Below are positions 21,876 through 33,858 of a DNA stretch of 64,000 nucleotides, piece by piece; within the stretch, counting starts at the first letter, position 1; every line of letters begins with the position of its first letter. This stretch comes from Roridomyces roridus. Taxonomy: Eukaryota; Basidiomycota; Agaricomycetes; Agaricales; Mycenaceae. The position numbers and the translations under genes were made by a program. The notes under the pieces were generated by a model, which was not told the DNA's origin, searched no databases, and worked only from the letters and a program-made list of their open reading frames with translations. The stretch is taken from the NCBI GenBank assembly GCA_029378245.1, contig JARKIF010000008.1, positions 1-64,000 of the forward strand, read 5' to 3'.

Positions 21876-21908
21876 CACTGTTTTCAATCCCCTTCTCAAA
21901 ATTTCTTG

Positions 21909-24463
21909 ATGGACGCGACTGTCGGGGACCCATTCCTCCTAGCAAGCTACAGCGTTGCCCAGCGCATACAAAAAAAGGCCGCAAAACAATCTCCAAGCGT
22001 TGCCTCGAATCTTTACGCGACGCATGAAAAAATCGCGTCTGGAAGTTCAGATGGATATGCGACTGTAACGGCGCAGGGAGACGGTGTCCACATTCTCGAC
22101 GTATGTTGCCTTTGGTCTCTTTTCACCTTGACTAACACATTGCAAGCTTTCCACTCTCCACCCCGTAATATCACACACCCTCGGTCCATCGACGACCTTC
22201 TCTTGCCCATCCGTTACCGTCGGTCTTGAGGAGGATCTCTGTGCTACTTATGCCGCCATTGCCTCGTCTCCGGACGTGGCCCCGGAAAACTCTGGTCGAA
22301 CTATCCATGTGTGGAGAGAGAGTCTGGCCACTGTCGGCGACCGAGCGTCGCAGAAGAAAAAGGCCTCAGTGGTCAGTTCTAGTACGCTCTCGAAATTCCT
22401 CTCATATTTTACAGATGCCGCATTATATATCCGAAATCTACGCCCCGCGCGGACTACCCCAGCGCTTACTGCTTCTATCCCCCACGGGCGATGTAACCGT
22501 CGTCGACGAAGACCTTGCGATACGGAGCACCCTTCCCCCTCCCCCAACCACCGTGGCGACTCTGCAGACGTTTGCTTTCCCCCGGGATACGACATCTTTT
22601 TTGCCCGGCCCTCCTGGGACTACAGCTATCGTACTGCTGGAAACATTGCAAGATGCATCCACCAGCATACGGGTTTTATCTATTTCTGGCGATGAAGGAA
22701 AAGACCTGGGCAGTTGCAAACTACCCTTGGAAACCGAGGTTCGTACTTTTACCGCAGTTTTGGGATCTCATGCAGAAAGTTTGTAGGGAATAACAACTGC
22801 CGCTTGCAGCTCTTCAGGCTTCCTGAGTGTCTTGGTCAGGGACGGGTCTTGGTATTCCTACCACATCGATTCGAAAAACGATACGATCAGCGTATACCCG
22901 GCTGCTCAGCCCTTGCGGCTCAAGTCGCTTTCTTTTGTCGGGAGTGATGTCCCATCCGGTGGCGAGACTTGCACACTCGCCTTGAACACATCACATGTGT
23001 TGCTGGCCGCCATTTCCTCACCTACTCGCAATATTGTTCTATTACTGTGGGATCTCCAGTACTCCGTCCTTCTTGCTTCCCATATCCTCCCCATCCCCTC
23101 AGCACTCTCCCACCTCCCGAAACTCTCCATCAGCCTCCGCCCAGCAGTCTCGACGTCGCTTCAAGCACTCCTGATCCTCACCCCACCCGTAGTTTCCCAG
23201 GATAAATCCGCTACACGATCCAGCGTCTTTGTTGTTCCCCTCACTGTTCCTCCAACCGCTACAATTGCAAATGCTATGGGGCGGGCTGCAGCGGGCGCAC
23301 AATGGCTCGTCCAGCCCTCGACAGATGACACTCTCGATCCTGCACGTGCCGCAGTATTAGCCGCTGTGCAAACTGCCATGTCAAACAAAAAAACCAAGAC
23401 GGCTGAGCAAGCCTTTTTCGACTGGGACCAAAAGAATGAGGTATGCCGCTCTGATCCGTGTGGTCCTCCTTAATCTTTGTGACCAGAAACCGGGTGTGTT
23501 GGGGCACTCCTTCGTACGGGACCTTCTCTCTGCTCTCCTGCCACCGTCCTCGTCTGCCTATTCCTCCGTCCTCGTCCGACATCTTATCGAGCGGCGCGTA
23601 GTGAGCACAGGCATGGTCGCCGGTGGCCTCCTCGCAGCCTTGAAACAAAGAGACGACTGGGTGAGCCTGCTCAAACATCTACATAACCCAATTAATGCCA
23701 TCCTTCAGATCGCCATCAACCTGTGTACAACGCACGTCTTTGACCTCGCAGAATCAGACCTGATGTTCATCCTGCAATTCGTCGTCGATCATAACCGCAA
23801 GATGAACACGTCTGACGCGATGGAGGTTGATTCGCTGGCACTCGGGGCGGTCCCGACGCTACCTGTGTTTTTGACCGCGTGCGTGGGGTACAATTACTCT
23901 CCGAACGGGCTACGTGCAGCCATTCGGCAGCATCTTCGTCAGCCAGAAGACGTGCTCGAGGTGCTGCAAGTTCTCGATGACTGGGTGGAAGCGTGGAGGA
24001 GCACAGAAATGATTGTCTTTCCGGGTAAGAAGAGCACGAAACAAGACGAACACGGCGTCACCGTCTTGCTGGATGGGTGGAACCAGGAGAAATCATTGGC
24101 ACATCCTCCATTAGACAAAGTTTGTTTTTTTGTTTCCACGGGCTGGGCCATTTCTCATTTTTTCTTCATAAGGTGCTCTCATTCATACAGAACCTGCTAG
24201 ACGCCTCGTTCCTAGCCCTGCTGCAACACGCCCCGGCCCATCCCGTCATTCGCAGAGTCCTCGCACGAATCGAACCTGAAGTTCAGCTTACGGAGCAGAT
24301 GGAGTCGCTGAGAGGTCCGCTGGAGTTGTTTGCGCGCGCGCAAGCAAGAGCCGTGCGGGATGGCAAGGAGGGCAAGAAGGATACCAAGCGGAAGCAGCTT
24401 GCGCATCAACGTATGGCCATGGCGGCGGGCAGCGTTTATCAGCTGGAGGAAATTGTGTTATAA
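21909..24463 (+). CDS. Beta-propeller plus helical protein, possibly Utp8/NOL11-like ribosome-biogenesis factor
   Basis: The start MDATVGDPFLLASYSVAQRI leads into a WD-like beta-rich half (HILDLSTLHPVISHTLGPS, RTIHVWRESL, RLLLLSPTGDVTVVDEDL). An alpha-helical half follows (FVRDLLSALLPPSSSAYSSV, LLAALKQRDDWVSLLKHL, DLAESDLMFILQFVVDHN). The C-terminus is very basic (KEGKKDTKRKQLAHQR). Seven or more exons; stop at 24463. A propeller followed by a helical tail and basic end is the plan of the small-subunit processome protein Utp8 and metazoan NOL11, which act in early rRNA transcription and processing. I recognise the plan but not a diagnostic motif, so the name is tentative. A GTCACGTGTGAC motif lies 34 bp upstream of the start. 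Confidence 0.6.
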
Positions 24464-24712
24464 TTCAATTTCTACATTGCATATACAAGTGAAAATGTAC
24501 GACAGCGGAACGAGCCCGCGCAGCGAGGGAACCCAGAGATGGAGGCCGCGTGGGTCATTTAGGCTTCGAATACTTTGATATTCCGAAATGTGCTTGCCCG
24601 GAGGTCGCCAGTTATCTTTCCTGGCATCTCCAATGGGAGCGCTCGGAGAGATTTGCACGAGTGGTCACGGAATTGGTAAGGATACAATAGCAAAACTCGC
24701 CTAGATACAAAA

Positions 24713-26018
24713 CTATCCCGACCAATTTTTCGGCTGTGTCACAGTCAGAAAATGGGAAAAAATGGAGAATGCGTTGTTGCGTACCTTGACCTCGTCGCCC
24801 AACCGTCTGATGCAAATCTCCGTCCCGGGCTTCTCGTGCATCCCCTTCTCGCCCAGATCCCAGTTGTACCCAACACCGACGGCAAGACGCGTCCCGTCAC
24901 AGTTGAACGCAAGCGCGCCAACGGGGTTGCCAAACTTGGGATACTGTCGTAGCCGTTTTTTGACAACGTGGTCCCATATCGAGACTGTCGCGTCGGAGCC
25001 AGCAGAGGCGAATGTGTTGTAGCTGAAGAAAAGTCAGGATAAGGGATAAAAGTTTTGGCTGTAGACGAACACAGGATGGAAGGCGAGCGCATTGACTGGG
25101 TAAACTTGGTCGACGTCGTCCATCGTGTGCCGATGGCATTTGAATGCGTATTTTTTGGCTTGTGCGGTAGGCGATGGGTCAAAGTACTCGACAGCAATGC
25201 GGCCCTCCACAGATGCCGTTGCGTAACCTGCGGCAGACATTGAGAAAAGCACCAGAAATGGAATGGGAACCACCTTGGCCATCGGACATGCACGCCAGAC
25301 TCCGAGTCATGTACTTCAAACTGCTCTCTCGTTGTTGTGCTGGCGTTGCCATATTACGGATGTCGTAGATGTTGAATAGACGGCTGGCCATTGCGACGAC
25401 GATGTTGTGGTTAGTCATGTCTAAACAGTAGACGCGCTCGGGCGTCGTCGTGACGCTCTGCTGCGGCGTAGACGCGCGGGGATCCCAGAGACGGAGCGAG
25501 CAATCCCAAGAACCGGAGACAAGGGCATCTGGATGTTGTGTCAGTCGAGTTCACGCAATGCTGGCCAATGAAACGCAACTGGATTCGTCGGAATAGACCA
25601 TGCCCGACACGGCGTCGGTGTGGGAGCCCACGGTGACCATCTTTTCTGTCCCTATCTCCAAGTGTCTTATGGTTGCGTCGAGACCGCCGCTGAAGCCATG
25701 GGACGAATCAGAGAAACAGCAGGTCAGAATTGCTGCTCGGTGTTCAAATTTGGCCAGCTGCTCGGAGGGCTTGCTGTTGGGTTCCCCAGCATGATAGAAC
25801 CGTACTGACTAGACGCGTTTAAAAGGTGAAAATCAGCTGCACAGTGCCAAACGCATACCGTGTCCCAAGAAGAAACGAGGAGTTTGTCAGGGTCAGTTGG
25901 AGAGTATTTGATGCAAGAAATGGTGTCGAATGGTGGCGACGGGAGAACCGTGTTATTTGGGTCTGAAGAGAGAGTGAGTGCCGCGAGAGGAGGAGGAACG
26001 CGTCGACGCACCAGCCAT
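24713..26018 (-). CDS. BUB3: Mitotic checkpoint protein BUB3 (WD40)
   Basis: BUB3 recruits BUB1 and BUBR1/MAD3 to kinetochores in the spindle checkpoint. The model starts MA, then splices to [34 protein letters not shown], the characteristic first blade. Later blades are seen as [64 protein letters not shown] with [33 protein letters not shown] and [24 protein letters not shown]. The final splice gives DEVKPKNWSG, comparable to the ETKPKSPCT end of human BUB3. The GRIAVEYFD and KYAFKCHR motifs separate BUB3 from its paralogue RAE1. It is divergent from the next gene with only 84 bp between starts, and converges on the Utp8-like gene. Confidence 0.93.
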
Positions 26019-26102
26019 GTTTTGAGAGGAACACTGTTTGTGGCACTGCTCCGAGTCGTCGTGAGACCCTGATCTTCTGTTCTGCCCTATATACGAGACA
26101 GG
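26019..26102. promoter_or_regulatory. 84 bp divergent promoter, BUB3 and conserved fungal gene
   Basis: Only 84 bp separate the two ATG codons. Both 5' UTRs and core promoters must lie inside it. It includes TATATACGA near 26088 and no obvious other element. Confidence 0.5.
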
Positions 26103-27689
26103 ATGGCGATGGCGGCTCAATTCATCGTTGACAGACCCCAGATGCGACGCAAGTCCTCCGCCCAGAATCTCCTCTCGTCGTTCAAGAACCCGCCGGGCAC
26201 GGTCCCGTCGACGCCTACTGTAACGACTCCCATACCCAAGGAATTCGACATCCAGTCCCTGTACTCGGACACGACCACTCTGAACAACCCTCCGCAAGGG
26301 CCTCAGGGAACGTCCATAGAGTCCCTCAGGGATCTGGTGCAGAAGCGTATAATCACCCTCACCTATGTGCGGAATATCCACGAGGGGTACGGCATCGACT
26401 AGGCGTTGCGGGCTATTTCTCATTCTCCATAGACGCAGCCATTGGTTCCACACTATCATGATTTCGCGGTCAGAACTCGACAAGGTCTTCAATAACAACG
26501 CCATGAAGAAGAGGACAGCCCGCTTCGCCGTCCTCGGCATGTCCCTCTCCGCTCTCTTGGACATTTCGCACCCGCAAGACCTTCTCAAGGGTCTCCTCGG
26601 AACCCTCCAGGAATACGAGCAGTCCAAGGAGGACAACGAAAAGCCCAAGATAGTGTGTGTCCTCCTCATCGGCGTTATGCATTTGACTTTCCTTTCAGCG
26701 GACTACAAAACGTCTCTTCAAGTCCAAAATGGGTGAGTTGCTTGCTGTCTGAAAGCTACATTGGGTGTCTAAATCGATGCTGAAGAAGGATATCTTGTGA
26801 ACCCGCATGTGGTAAGTCTACATGGACGAGGAAGAAGACTACGCTGACTAGATCCAGCCTTTCCCTCTGGACTATCACCAGACGCTCCTCTCGCTCCTCG
26901 ATGTCCTCTCCGAGGTCTACAACAAGATTGCCAAGCTGCTGGGCCCTTCTCCCTTCCCGCAGTCGGCCAATATGATGGGACCCCTTGGCCCCGTCGCACC
27001 ACATCCAGGCGTCTCCTACCTCTTTTCTCCCGACACGGCGTCGTCTGGCCCGTACCAGACGCCTCTACCGGGCCAGGGACACCACTCATCCAACCCTCAC
27101 CTTTCCTCAAACCCGCACCTCCCTGGCGGAATCGACACTGAGCCAGGAAGCCTTTGGAGCATTGCCAACGGCAACGCGAGCGGCTACATGTCCTCGCCTC
27201 CCACCTCTTGGACTCCTGGCCTCGGTGAGATGGTGGCCAAAATAGACAGCAAGTTCAAGGTGCGTTTGGTGTCCTCCTTATCGCGCCAAGACTGACCAAG
27301 TCGAAACAGAAAATCACGACGGTGCTTCTCACGGAACTGGATCAATTTGCGCGGAATGGGATCAGGGACGAGCTCGCTTCGTTGGACCCATTGTTGCGGA
27401 ACATCACCATCCCGGATGAAAGTGGCCGTACGATATACGAATTCCAGGGTATGTGAGCATGGAGGGAGTAAGTAACATGAGTGGAGTATGTGATCTATAT
27501 GGGTTCTTCACGGGTGAGCGGCATTTCTTTGTTTGCTCGCCTTCCTGACTGATTTCCCAACCAGTCCGGGCTGGGCCGATGCAGATCCCGCAATGGCTGA
27601 ACGCCATGGCAGCATTGATCTCTGACGAGCGGCCCCATACTCTGGGCGTCGGTGGCGCTTCGCGGGCAAGAGATGGTTCGGTATCCTAG
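26103..27689 (+). CDS. Conserved fungal protein of unknown function
   Basis: Eight or so exons. The N-terminus is RRKSSAQNLLSSFKNPPGTVP. The most distinctive block is IITLTYVRNIHEG, spliced to RSHWFHTIMISRSELDKVFN, then LDISHPQDLLKGLLGTLQEYE, YLVNPH, and FPLDYHQTLLSLLDVLSEVYNKI. A low-complexity Pro/Ser/His segment of about 90 residues (GPLGPVAPHPGVS...SSNPHLSSNPHLPGG) precedes a helical C-terminal part, LTELDQFARNGIRDELASL. The stop TAG is 27687-27689. I believe this block is widely conserved in fungi but cannot attach a function. There is no signal peptide or membrane segment. Confidence 0.75.
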
Positions 27690-27769
27690 TGGTACAATGG
27701 ACATGGACATGGGTAGTAGACTATGGTGTTGTGCGAATCGTTTATACCGCGGAAAGTGTGTAATATGTA

Positions 27770-27978
27770 TCAGTTGCACTTGCAATCACCGCTTTGGCAG
27801 TTGCAGCTGGAGAGACGAGACACGGTCAGTATATGAATCTGCTGTGGGGCGAGAAGGTTACCTCTGGGTGCAACCACAGGTATTGGAGCCGCAAGCAGCG
27901 TTAACTTGGACGGTGGTGGTCTATGGGTAGTAGGTTAGCTCCAGCGACGGTGGTGGTTGAGGCGCCTACATTCTGCAT
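27770..27978 (-). CDS. 34-residue seven-cysteine metallothionein
   Basis: Three tiny exons: 27970-27978 (ATGCAGAAT), 27862-27920 and 27770-27806. They are separated by a 49 nt intron (GTAGGC, CTAAC branch site, TAG) and a 55 nt intron (GTAACC, CTGAC branch site, CAG). The 105 nt coding sequence gives a 34-residue peptide beginning MQNTTTVQVNAACG and ending GDCKCN. Cysteines fall at residues 13, 18, 20, 24, 26, 31 and 33, spaced C-x4-C-x-C-x3-C-x-C-x4-C-x-C. There are no aromatic residues or histidines. This spacing is the one I recall for copper-binding metallothioneins of agaricomycetes. It should chelate Cu(I) in the cytosol. A TATA-like GTATAAG at 28024-28030 lies about 46 bp upstream of the ATG. 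Confidence 0.85.
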
Positions 27979-28023
27979 TGCGGGAGGTCGCGAGCTGGAT
28001 TTGGTCAGTCAAGCGGGTGCGTT

Positions 28024-28030
28024 CTTATAC
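28024..28030 (-). promoter_or_regulatory. TATA-like box of the metallothionein gene
   Basis: GTATAAG read on the minus strand, 46 bp upstream of ATG 27978. It supports that start codon. Confidence 0.4.
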
Positions 28031-28219
28031 TCTTAGGTTCGCTGTACCGCGCCGGATACACCGATTCAGCTGCCACGACAATGTGCAAGTGCCAATGAAG
28101 CTTTGGTGCACCAGTCAGCTGCGCATGCAAAAGAGACTGTTGGAGGAAAGGACTCGAAGGATGATTGACTATGGGGTCACGATAAGAATGGCAAAAATAC
28201 ATAGATACATGCACAGTCC

Positions 28220-28921
28220 TCAGTCGGAAGAGATAGCCCTATCGACGAGGAAGAGGACGCCGTTGGAAGCCTGAAATGGATGATGAGTGTCATTCTGAAT
28301 CATTGTGCAGAAACCGGACCTCGCGTTTACCAACGATATGGATGTCCCCCTCAATCACAGCATTCCTCCAGTCCTCAGCATCACCTTTGAATGTGATGCT
28401 TTTGCCGGTGAGGAGCGTCGGGTACGTTTCGTCAAAGGTAATCGGTGATTGCTGAAGAGGGTTCAGGTTAAATTGAGAGAGAAGGAGCAGAGAGCGCTGT
28501 TACTGGGATGATATGTGCCGAAACCCAGCGCTCCACATTTGCTCTGGCTTGGGCGTCGGCAAGTTCCTCGTCAGTTATAGTAATTTCACTGTCCACAGGC
28601 CCTTGATGGCTACCGAAGACGAGCTTAATATGAGAGCAAACAAACGAAAATGGCATACGGCTTTCTGGCGAGTGCCATGACCGCCTTGTTGGTCGGAGCA
28701 ATCAGTGTGACAGGTACCGACTGGGAGTCGGATAGCGTGTCGGAAATTGAAGCCAGCTCGCGAGAATACGAGTAGAAGATGGAGGTCGAGGATTCGATAG
28801 TAAGGAGGTCAGCCAATGTCGGCAACATGGCAACCTGGGGTTCTACGAGGACTGTTTGATCTCCTTGGGCAAAGACGTGCAGTACAGAAAAGGCTAGTGC
28901 AGCGAGGGATCCGAGACGCAT
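28220..28921 (-). CDS. Secreted fasciclin (FAS1) domain protein
   Basis: A signal peptide (MRLGSLAALAFSVLHVFAQG) is followed by one FAS1 domain of about 170 residues. Visible motifs are YSRELASISDTLSDS, VTLIAPTNKAVMALARKP (the H1 region), WVSAHIIP, and QSPITFDETYPTLLTGKSIT with the late NGVLFLVDRAISSD (the H2 region). These are joined over short introns, the last near 28275-28334. FAS1 proteins are cell-surface adhesion or wall proteins. No GPI-type hydrophobic tail is seen after the domain, so it is probably secreted free. The stop is TGA at 28220-28222. Spacing is 241 bp to the metallothionein start and 151 bp to the monooxygenase stop, all on the minus strand. Confidence 0.85.
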
Positions 28922-29072
28922 GCTGGGAGCAAGCTGGGAGGAAGGCGGAGCAAAGGAGGAGTAGTATTGATGTCCGTTGATCCGTAATCAAATCCTCTTG
29001 CGCAAGAACACAATCATCTGTTCATTGGTACGGAGCATCGAAGGTAATAGAGACTAATACATCTGTTTAATT

Positions 29073-31401
29073 CTACACGGACTTTGAGTCCCAGGCGTAG
29101 AGATGCCTGATATCCTCATAATCTGGTTGCTCGTCTTTCCCCTCCAAGAACCCATAATAAAATGTGGTGTCTGGCAAATATCAGTGGCTAGAATTTGGAA
29201 CACTGTGTGCGCCTACCTCGACCATCCTTCTCCCGTTCGGTGAACCCATTGCCCATGTACCCGAAACGATTTCCTGCGTACCCATACTCATAGTCCCAGT
29301 CTTCCCAGCGGATATTGGCAAGAAGCTCCATGAACAAAACACGGTTCCCCGGAAACAACATTGGAGACCCTGCCAGGAGTATAAGCCAACGCAAAATCGT
29401 TGTAAATCAACTTGTCCACCATCTAATTCACTCTTGAACCAGGACGAGCAATTTCCTACCCATGCTGTGCGTTGAAGGTACAGTTCTCGATGCTCGTTAA
29501 AGTCATCAGCTGCCTTGTCTTTGACTTTGATCGACTGAATATTCTCTCTCTGCATTTTCTTGATAATTTCAAGGAACATGACCGTATCTTCCAAAGGGTG
29601 AGGAAATCAAAAGACCTGGAGAAACACGCAGCGTACATGCTTGAATTACTGGGGCACCAGAACCATGCGCAGACGGACCGTGCGGGCCATAGTACATGAA
29701 ATACTGACTCATTGTTCAGGTTCAGAGTTCAACTGTGGATGAATGGCCGCACATTTGGAACGTTCTTGACCGCAACAGATAGATACTGAAATGGCTGCAA
29801 GTCATTTACAGCTCACTCGAGTGAAAGAACTTACAGAATCCACAGGAAAATCTTGCCATAGATCCTGTATATTTTTCCCGTGTGCGATCACAGGAAATCT
29901 CGGCCTGAAACTTGAATCGAATCCGCTGTGGTCTAAGGTAAGTAACAGCTGGCGTGCCTCATCTCCCCCTACGTTGCGCAAACGATGACATCTACTTCAT
30001 GCTCGTTACCCTCGGCATCGATGAAGCCCTTCTCGGTAATCCGCTGGAACATTTCAGTATAGACAACCACGTTGGGTTCCAACAACGCTTCGAGATATCC
30101 GTTTCCTGGCGTCGGTCGTCTACAGCCCACAGCAAAAGTCTTTGGAACGATTGCATAAATGATCCGTTGGTGGCCGTTGAGTCGGCGCCGCATATCCTCG
30201 TTGCCAAACTCGACAAAAGTCAGAGGCGACCAAGCGTTAACGGAAAAGAATACCTCGAGAGCGGCTTTCTGCTCCGGTGTGCCTTGCACGATGAATTTGA
30301 AGCGTTGGTTCAGCTCCGACTCTATCATTTTCCTGTACTTGAGCGAATGTTGTGGGTCATCCGAAAATTTCTTTTTCTGCTCTTCCGAGTCTGGGTACCA
30401 ACTTGAGGACCAAAATGATCAAGAAGGTAACCTGGACTTGCATTTAAAATTGGCTCCTCCAGGACCGGCAAACTGCGGTGCAAACGCGCCGGTAATCCAA
30501 GTAGGTGACCGCAGCCAGTGGTACAAAGTGCTGACTTGAGGCTGGATGGCCGTCACGACCTGAATCCCCGAGCTCCCCGAGCCAATTACCGCGACGCGCT
30601 TGTCCTTGAGAGTAAGGTTGTCTGGCCAGCGCGCAGTATGACACAAATCGCCCTTGAAGGTGTGGAGTCCCTCGATGGTGGGCCATCTCCAAGTGTTCAA
30701 GAGGCCTCCGCCGTTGAGTAACACATCACAACTGTCCTCCAACTCGTTCCCATCTGGCCCTCGGATTTTCAGCCGCCACTTTTTGGCCTCGTCGTCCCAT
30801 TCGGCTCGGGTTACTTCGTGCTGGAGATTTATGTACGGCCACAAGTTGAACTTGTCAACCAGACTCTTGAAGTATTGTTGAATGACCGGTCCTTCAGAAT
30901 AATATTCTGGCCAGTCAGGTTTCGGACTCCAGTGCCTAAAAACAAGCGAGGCTTGGCGTCAGAAAGCGGGAGCGCGCGGTGGCGTACTTGCATCTGGTAA
31001 TTGACCGAAGGTATGTCGCATCGAATGCCAGGGTCTACATTATTTAAATCGACCGCTAATCCAAGATGGACATGACAGTGGACCCACAACGATTCCAAAA
31101 CCACGTCCCCCCAACGTCCGGAGCCATTTCATAGATAGTCAACTGGATATTCTTCCCATTTTGCTGAATATCGTGCGCCAGACTGATACCGGATAGGCCT
31201 GCGCCTGTCGGGCGTATCAGGACCGGTAGCATGTAATCAAATAGACCCAGCACCTATACCGATAACTTTGATCGGTCGAAGCTAATCGGATGAGAGATTG
31301 TTCGACATCTGCTCTCTGTCACTCACCGTTCCGGACTCTACATCCGGAATTTTATATCCTCGCGCATTCTCAGATGGCCATAATCCAGGTTCAGTCTGCA
31401 T
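29073..31401 (-). CDS. Baeyer-Villiger-type flavin monooxygenase
   Basis: A class B flavoprotein that would oxygenate a ketone or related substrate using FAD and NADPH. MQTEPGLWPSENARGYKIPD splices to RPIKVIGIGAGLSGIS, the FAD-binding Rossmann motif GxGxxG. YEMAPDVGGTW and YPGIRCDIPSVNYQ follow. The Baeyer-Villiger fingerprint FxGxxxHxxxWP is present as FKGDLCHTARWP, then the NADPH site KRVAVIGSGSSGIQ and DVIVCATG. The C-terminus ends ...DYEDIRHLYAWDSKSV at TAG 29073-29075. About eight introns. An upstream in-frame stop before RPIKV requires the intron ending at about 31284, which sets the start at 31401. The gene follows the GH88 gene in tandem, with 151 bp between stop and start. Confidence 0.88.
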
Positions 31402-31552
31402 GAGGAGAGAGCAAGAGAGGGACAGGACTGTCCGCGGGTCACCGGGGTTATTGTTCTTTTCCCTCCGGGCCCCATGACCCAACGTGCCGTGGGAACAGGG
31501 AATATATTCGTGGAGAAATAACATGACAGTGTCCAGAGAGTAATAAACAGAT

Positions 31553-33415
31553 TCAGCCGGAGCACGTCGCCAGACCCATCGAGATGAGCTCGTTTCCAGC
31601 TGCCAGAAATTTGTTTCAATGGTGAAATCAAAGACTACCATGTACGCACCCCTGATGTAGTAGTAGTCGCCTGGCAGGACATGAGTATGAACATCTTTAG
31701 CTAGCAAATCACACACCATAGACGATTCCAGTCAAGAAATTGTTCGCAGGCTTGTTCACGGTTCCATTTGAAAGAAGCGACTGCCACGAGGGCTTCCAGG
31801 CAAGGGCGGTAATCTTGTTCAGGAGCTGCAACAGAATCAGATCGTGCTGAATTTTGGAACAGGCATAATACGTTGATGGCCGCGTTGATCCACTTCTGGC
31901 CGTCGGCGGGGTTGGGCTCCAAGGATCCCAGAAGGAGAAGACCGTTGGCGGCGATCGTGGCGGCAGAACTATCGGCAGGACGAGGAGCCGGGATCAATGG
32001 CGCGTTGAAATCCCAGGGGACGATTCCATCGGAGGGCAGGTTCGTCAAGAAGTAGTTGGCGAGGTTACGTGCGGTGTCGAGGTAGGCGGAGTCGTTAGTA
32101 TGGCTGTACACTGGGGTGTATCAGCACGCGAACTCGAAACAGTCAACAAACGTACTATTGGCGTAACCGTAGATCCCCCAACTTTGCCCTAGAGGAGTAT
32201 ACGTCAGAGTTTCCGTAAAGTGCTTTTCGCTTACCACGACTCCAAGTACTATGTTAGACGTTAGCGTTATTGTCAAATTTACGGCGAGCTTGACAGACCT
32301 ATTATCCGCGAAACCCTGTTCCGTGCGCTTGCGAATCACGAGGCCGGTAGTTGAATTGTACTACAGACCAATTAAGCGGATACCAGGCTCAGGGTAAAAA
32401 AGACGCACCTCCACGACATGCCAGGTGCCGCCTGAATTTGTGTCAAGGGGTGGTCGAAAACCACAAAAGAATAACACACCATCCGGCCGGATATGGTTCT
32501 TCATCGTCGTATCCGCATGCGTGATAGCGATGTGACGGAGATTCTCGTCGCCGGTGAGCCCGTACGCAACCCAAAGAATCTCTAGATTCATCATGTTGTC
32601 GATAATGACCTGTAAAGAGATTAATACGTGGTTTTCAGAGTGAAAACATGGAGGAGGAGGAGGAGGAGGAGGATCAAGCTGGCTCTACATACAGTAAAGT
32701 CGGTTGGATCTGTCGTGTTCCAGCTCCTGGTACACCCCACTATGGGACTGAACCTAGCGAAGAATGAGTTGCTATGTTATAGTGTCTGTTTGTAAGAGAC
32801 TACCTCACGGCCAAATCTTGTGCGAATTGCTTGACGGCCGTGATTGCGGTTTGGTTGGAGGGATTGCTGTGTGCATGCTCAGAGGATGTGAGAGAATCTG
32901 ACCGGAGACGCACATTTTCAATTCCTCCACGAACGGGAAACTGAGAAATCCCACGTCGTGACCTAGGATTGTGAGTCTCCAGGCTTGAAGTCCGATGGAC
33001 CAATTTTGAAGCTCTACTGACCTTGATTGTTTGTGAGTTCGAGTGGGATCAAGCCGTTGCTTGCAGAGCGGCCCAAGGCGAGCCAGTTCGCGGCATTCAG
33101 TCCATTGCTTGGCGTGGCACCACACAGAGTCTATGGCAAAGGTCTACAAGTGTTTGATATTTGGAACTGGATGATCACCTTTCGGGTATTGAGCGCGTAG
33201 AGGGTAGCAGGGAAGAAGGCCGAGGTCCATGTGTCAGGTACAAAGTCGATCCATTCGCCCTGGATCGTATCGGTGTATTGTGGGTATTGGATGGGCGAGG
33301 GCAGGGATTTGAATGTCGCGAGGACCTTGGGAGGGATGATGCTAGAGAAAAGCTGCGCCGGGACAGACTGTGCAACTGCCAGAGGAAGCAGGGAGAGACA
33401 GATGGGCGCGCGCAT
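31553..33415 (-). CDS. GH88-type unsaturated glucuronyl hydrolase, secreted
   Basis: GH88 enzymes hydrate and release the 4,5-unsaturated uronic acid left at chain ends by polysaccharide lyases. The signal peptide is MRAPICLSLLPLAVAQS. Family blocks in order are TWTSAFFPATLYALN, NWLALGRSASNGLIPLEL, HDVGFLSFPF, the catalytic-region DNMMNLEILW, HIRPDGGTWHVVEYN (second acidic site, across introns), STWSRGQSWGIYGYAN, LPSDGIVPWDF and GDYYYIRAGNELISMGLATC. The STWSRG codons sit in a 14-nt microexon (32235-32248). The C-terminus requires introns at about 31595-31644, 31655-31700 and 31826-31872; stop TGA is 31553-31555. An (AGG)n run lies in the intron near 32650. It is divergent from the BNR_4 gene. 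Confidence 0.9.
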
Positions 33416-33858
33416 GGTGCGTGCCAGACAATTACCTTGGCTCTCCTTTTAAGACGCGCGAGATGGCCTCGTGGGGCTGCCTGAGGCAAACAGCCGATAA
33501 AGTGAATCGGGATCGGGGAGTGGTGGTCATGCTTAGGGGGGCGAGAAGTTTGACAAGACAATAGCAGGGAGCTAAAACGGCAACTCTGAACCCGCTTCGA
33601 GCGAGAATCGCGCGCCGGCAGAGCCAAGGGTCGCGAATAGAAAAAGGTCGAACAAATGAGTATGAAAAGGACAAATGAGAGCAAGTTCCATCAGATTTCA
33701 ACCGGGAGCGCACCGGGAGCGCATGGTGGAACCGGTCACGGATCAACCAAGTCAGCAGTTGGCCTGCACGAGTTCAGGTCATTGCCTACGGTCTCTTTAG
33801 AAGCTGCTGGCTACGACGTTAAGAACAAGATGGGCCGCAATCTCAGCATCCTCCCAGC
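33416..33858. promoter_or_regulatory. Divergent promoter between GH88 and BNR_4 genes
   Basis: A 443 bp interval between two divergent secreted-enzyme genes. It has a direct repeat, CCGGGAGCGCA, at about 33702 and 33712. Shared control of both genes is plausible. Confidence 0.45.
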
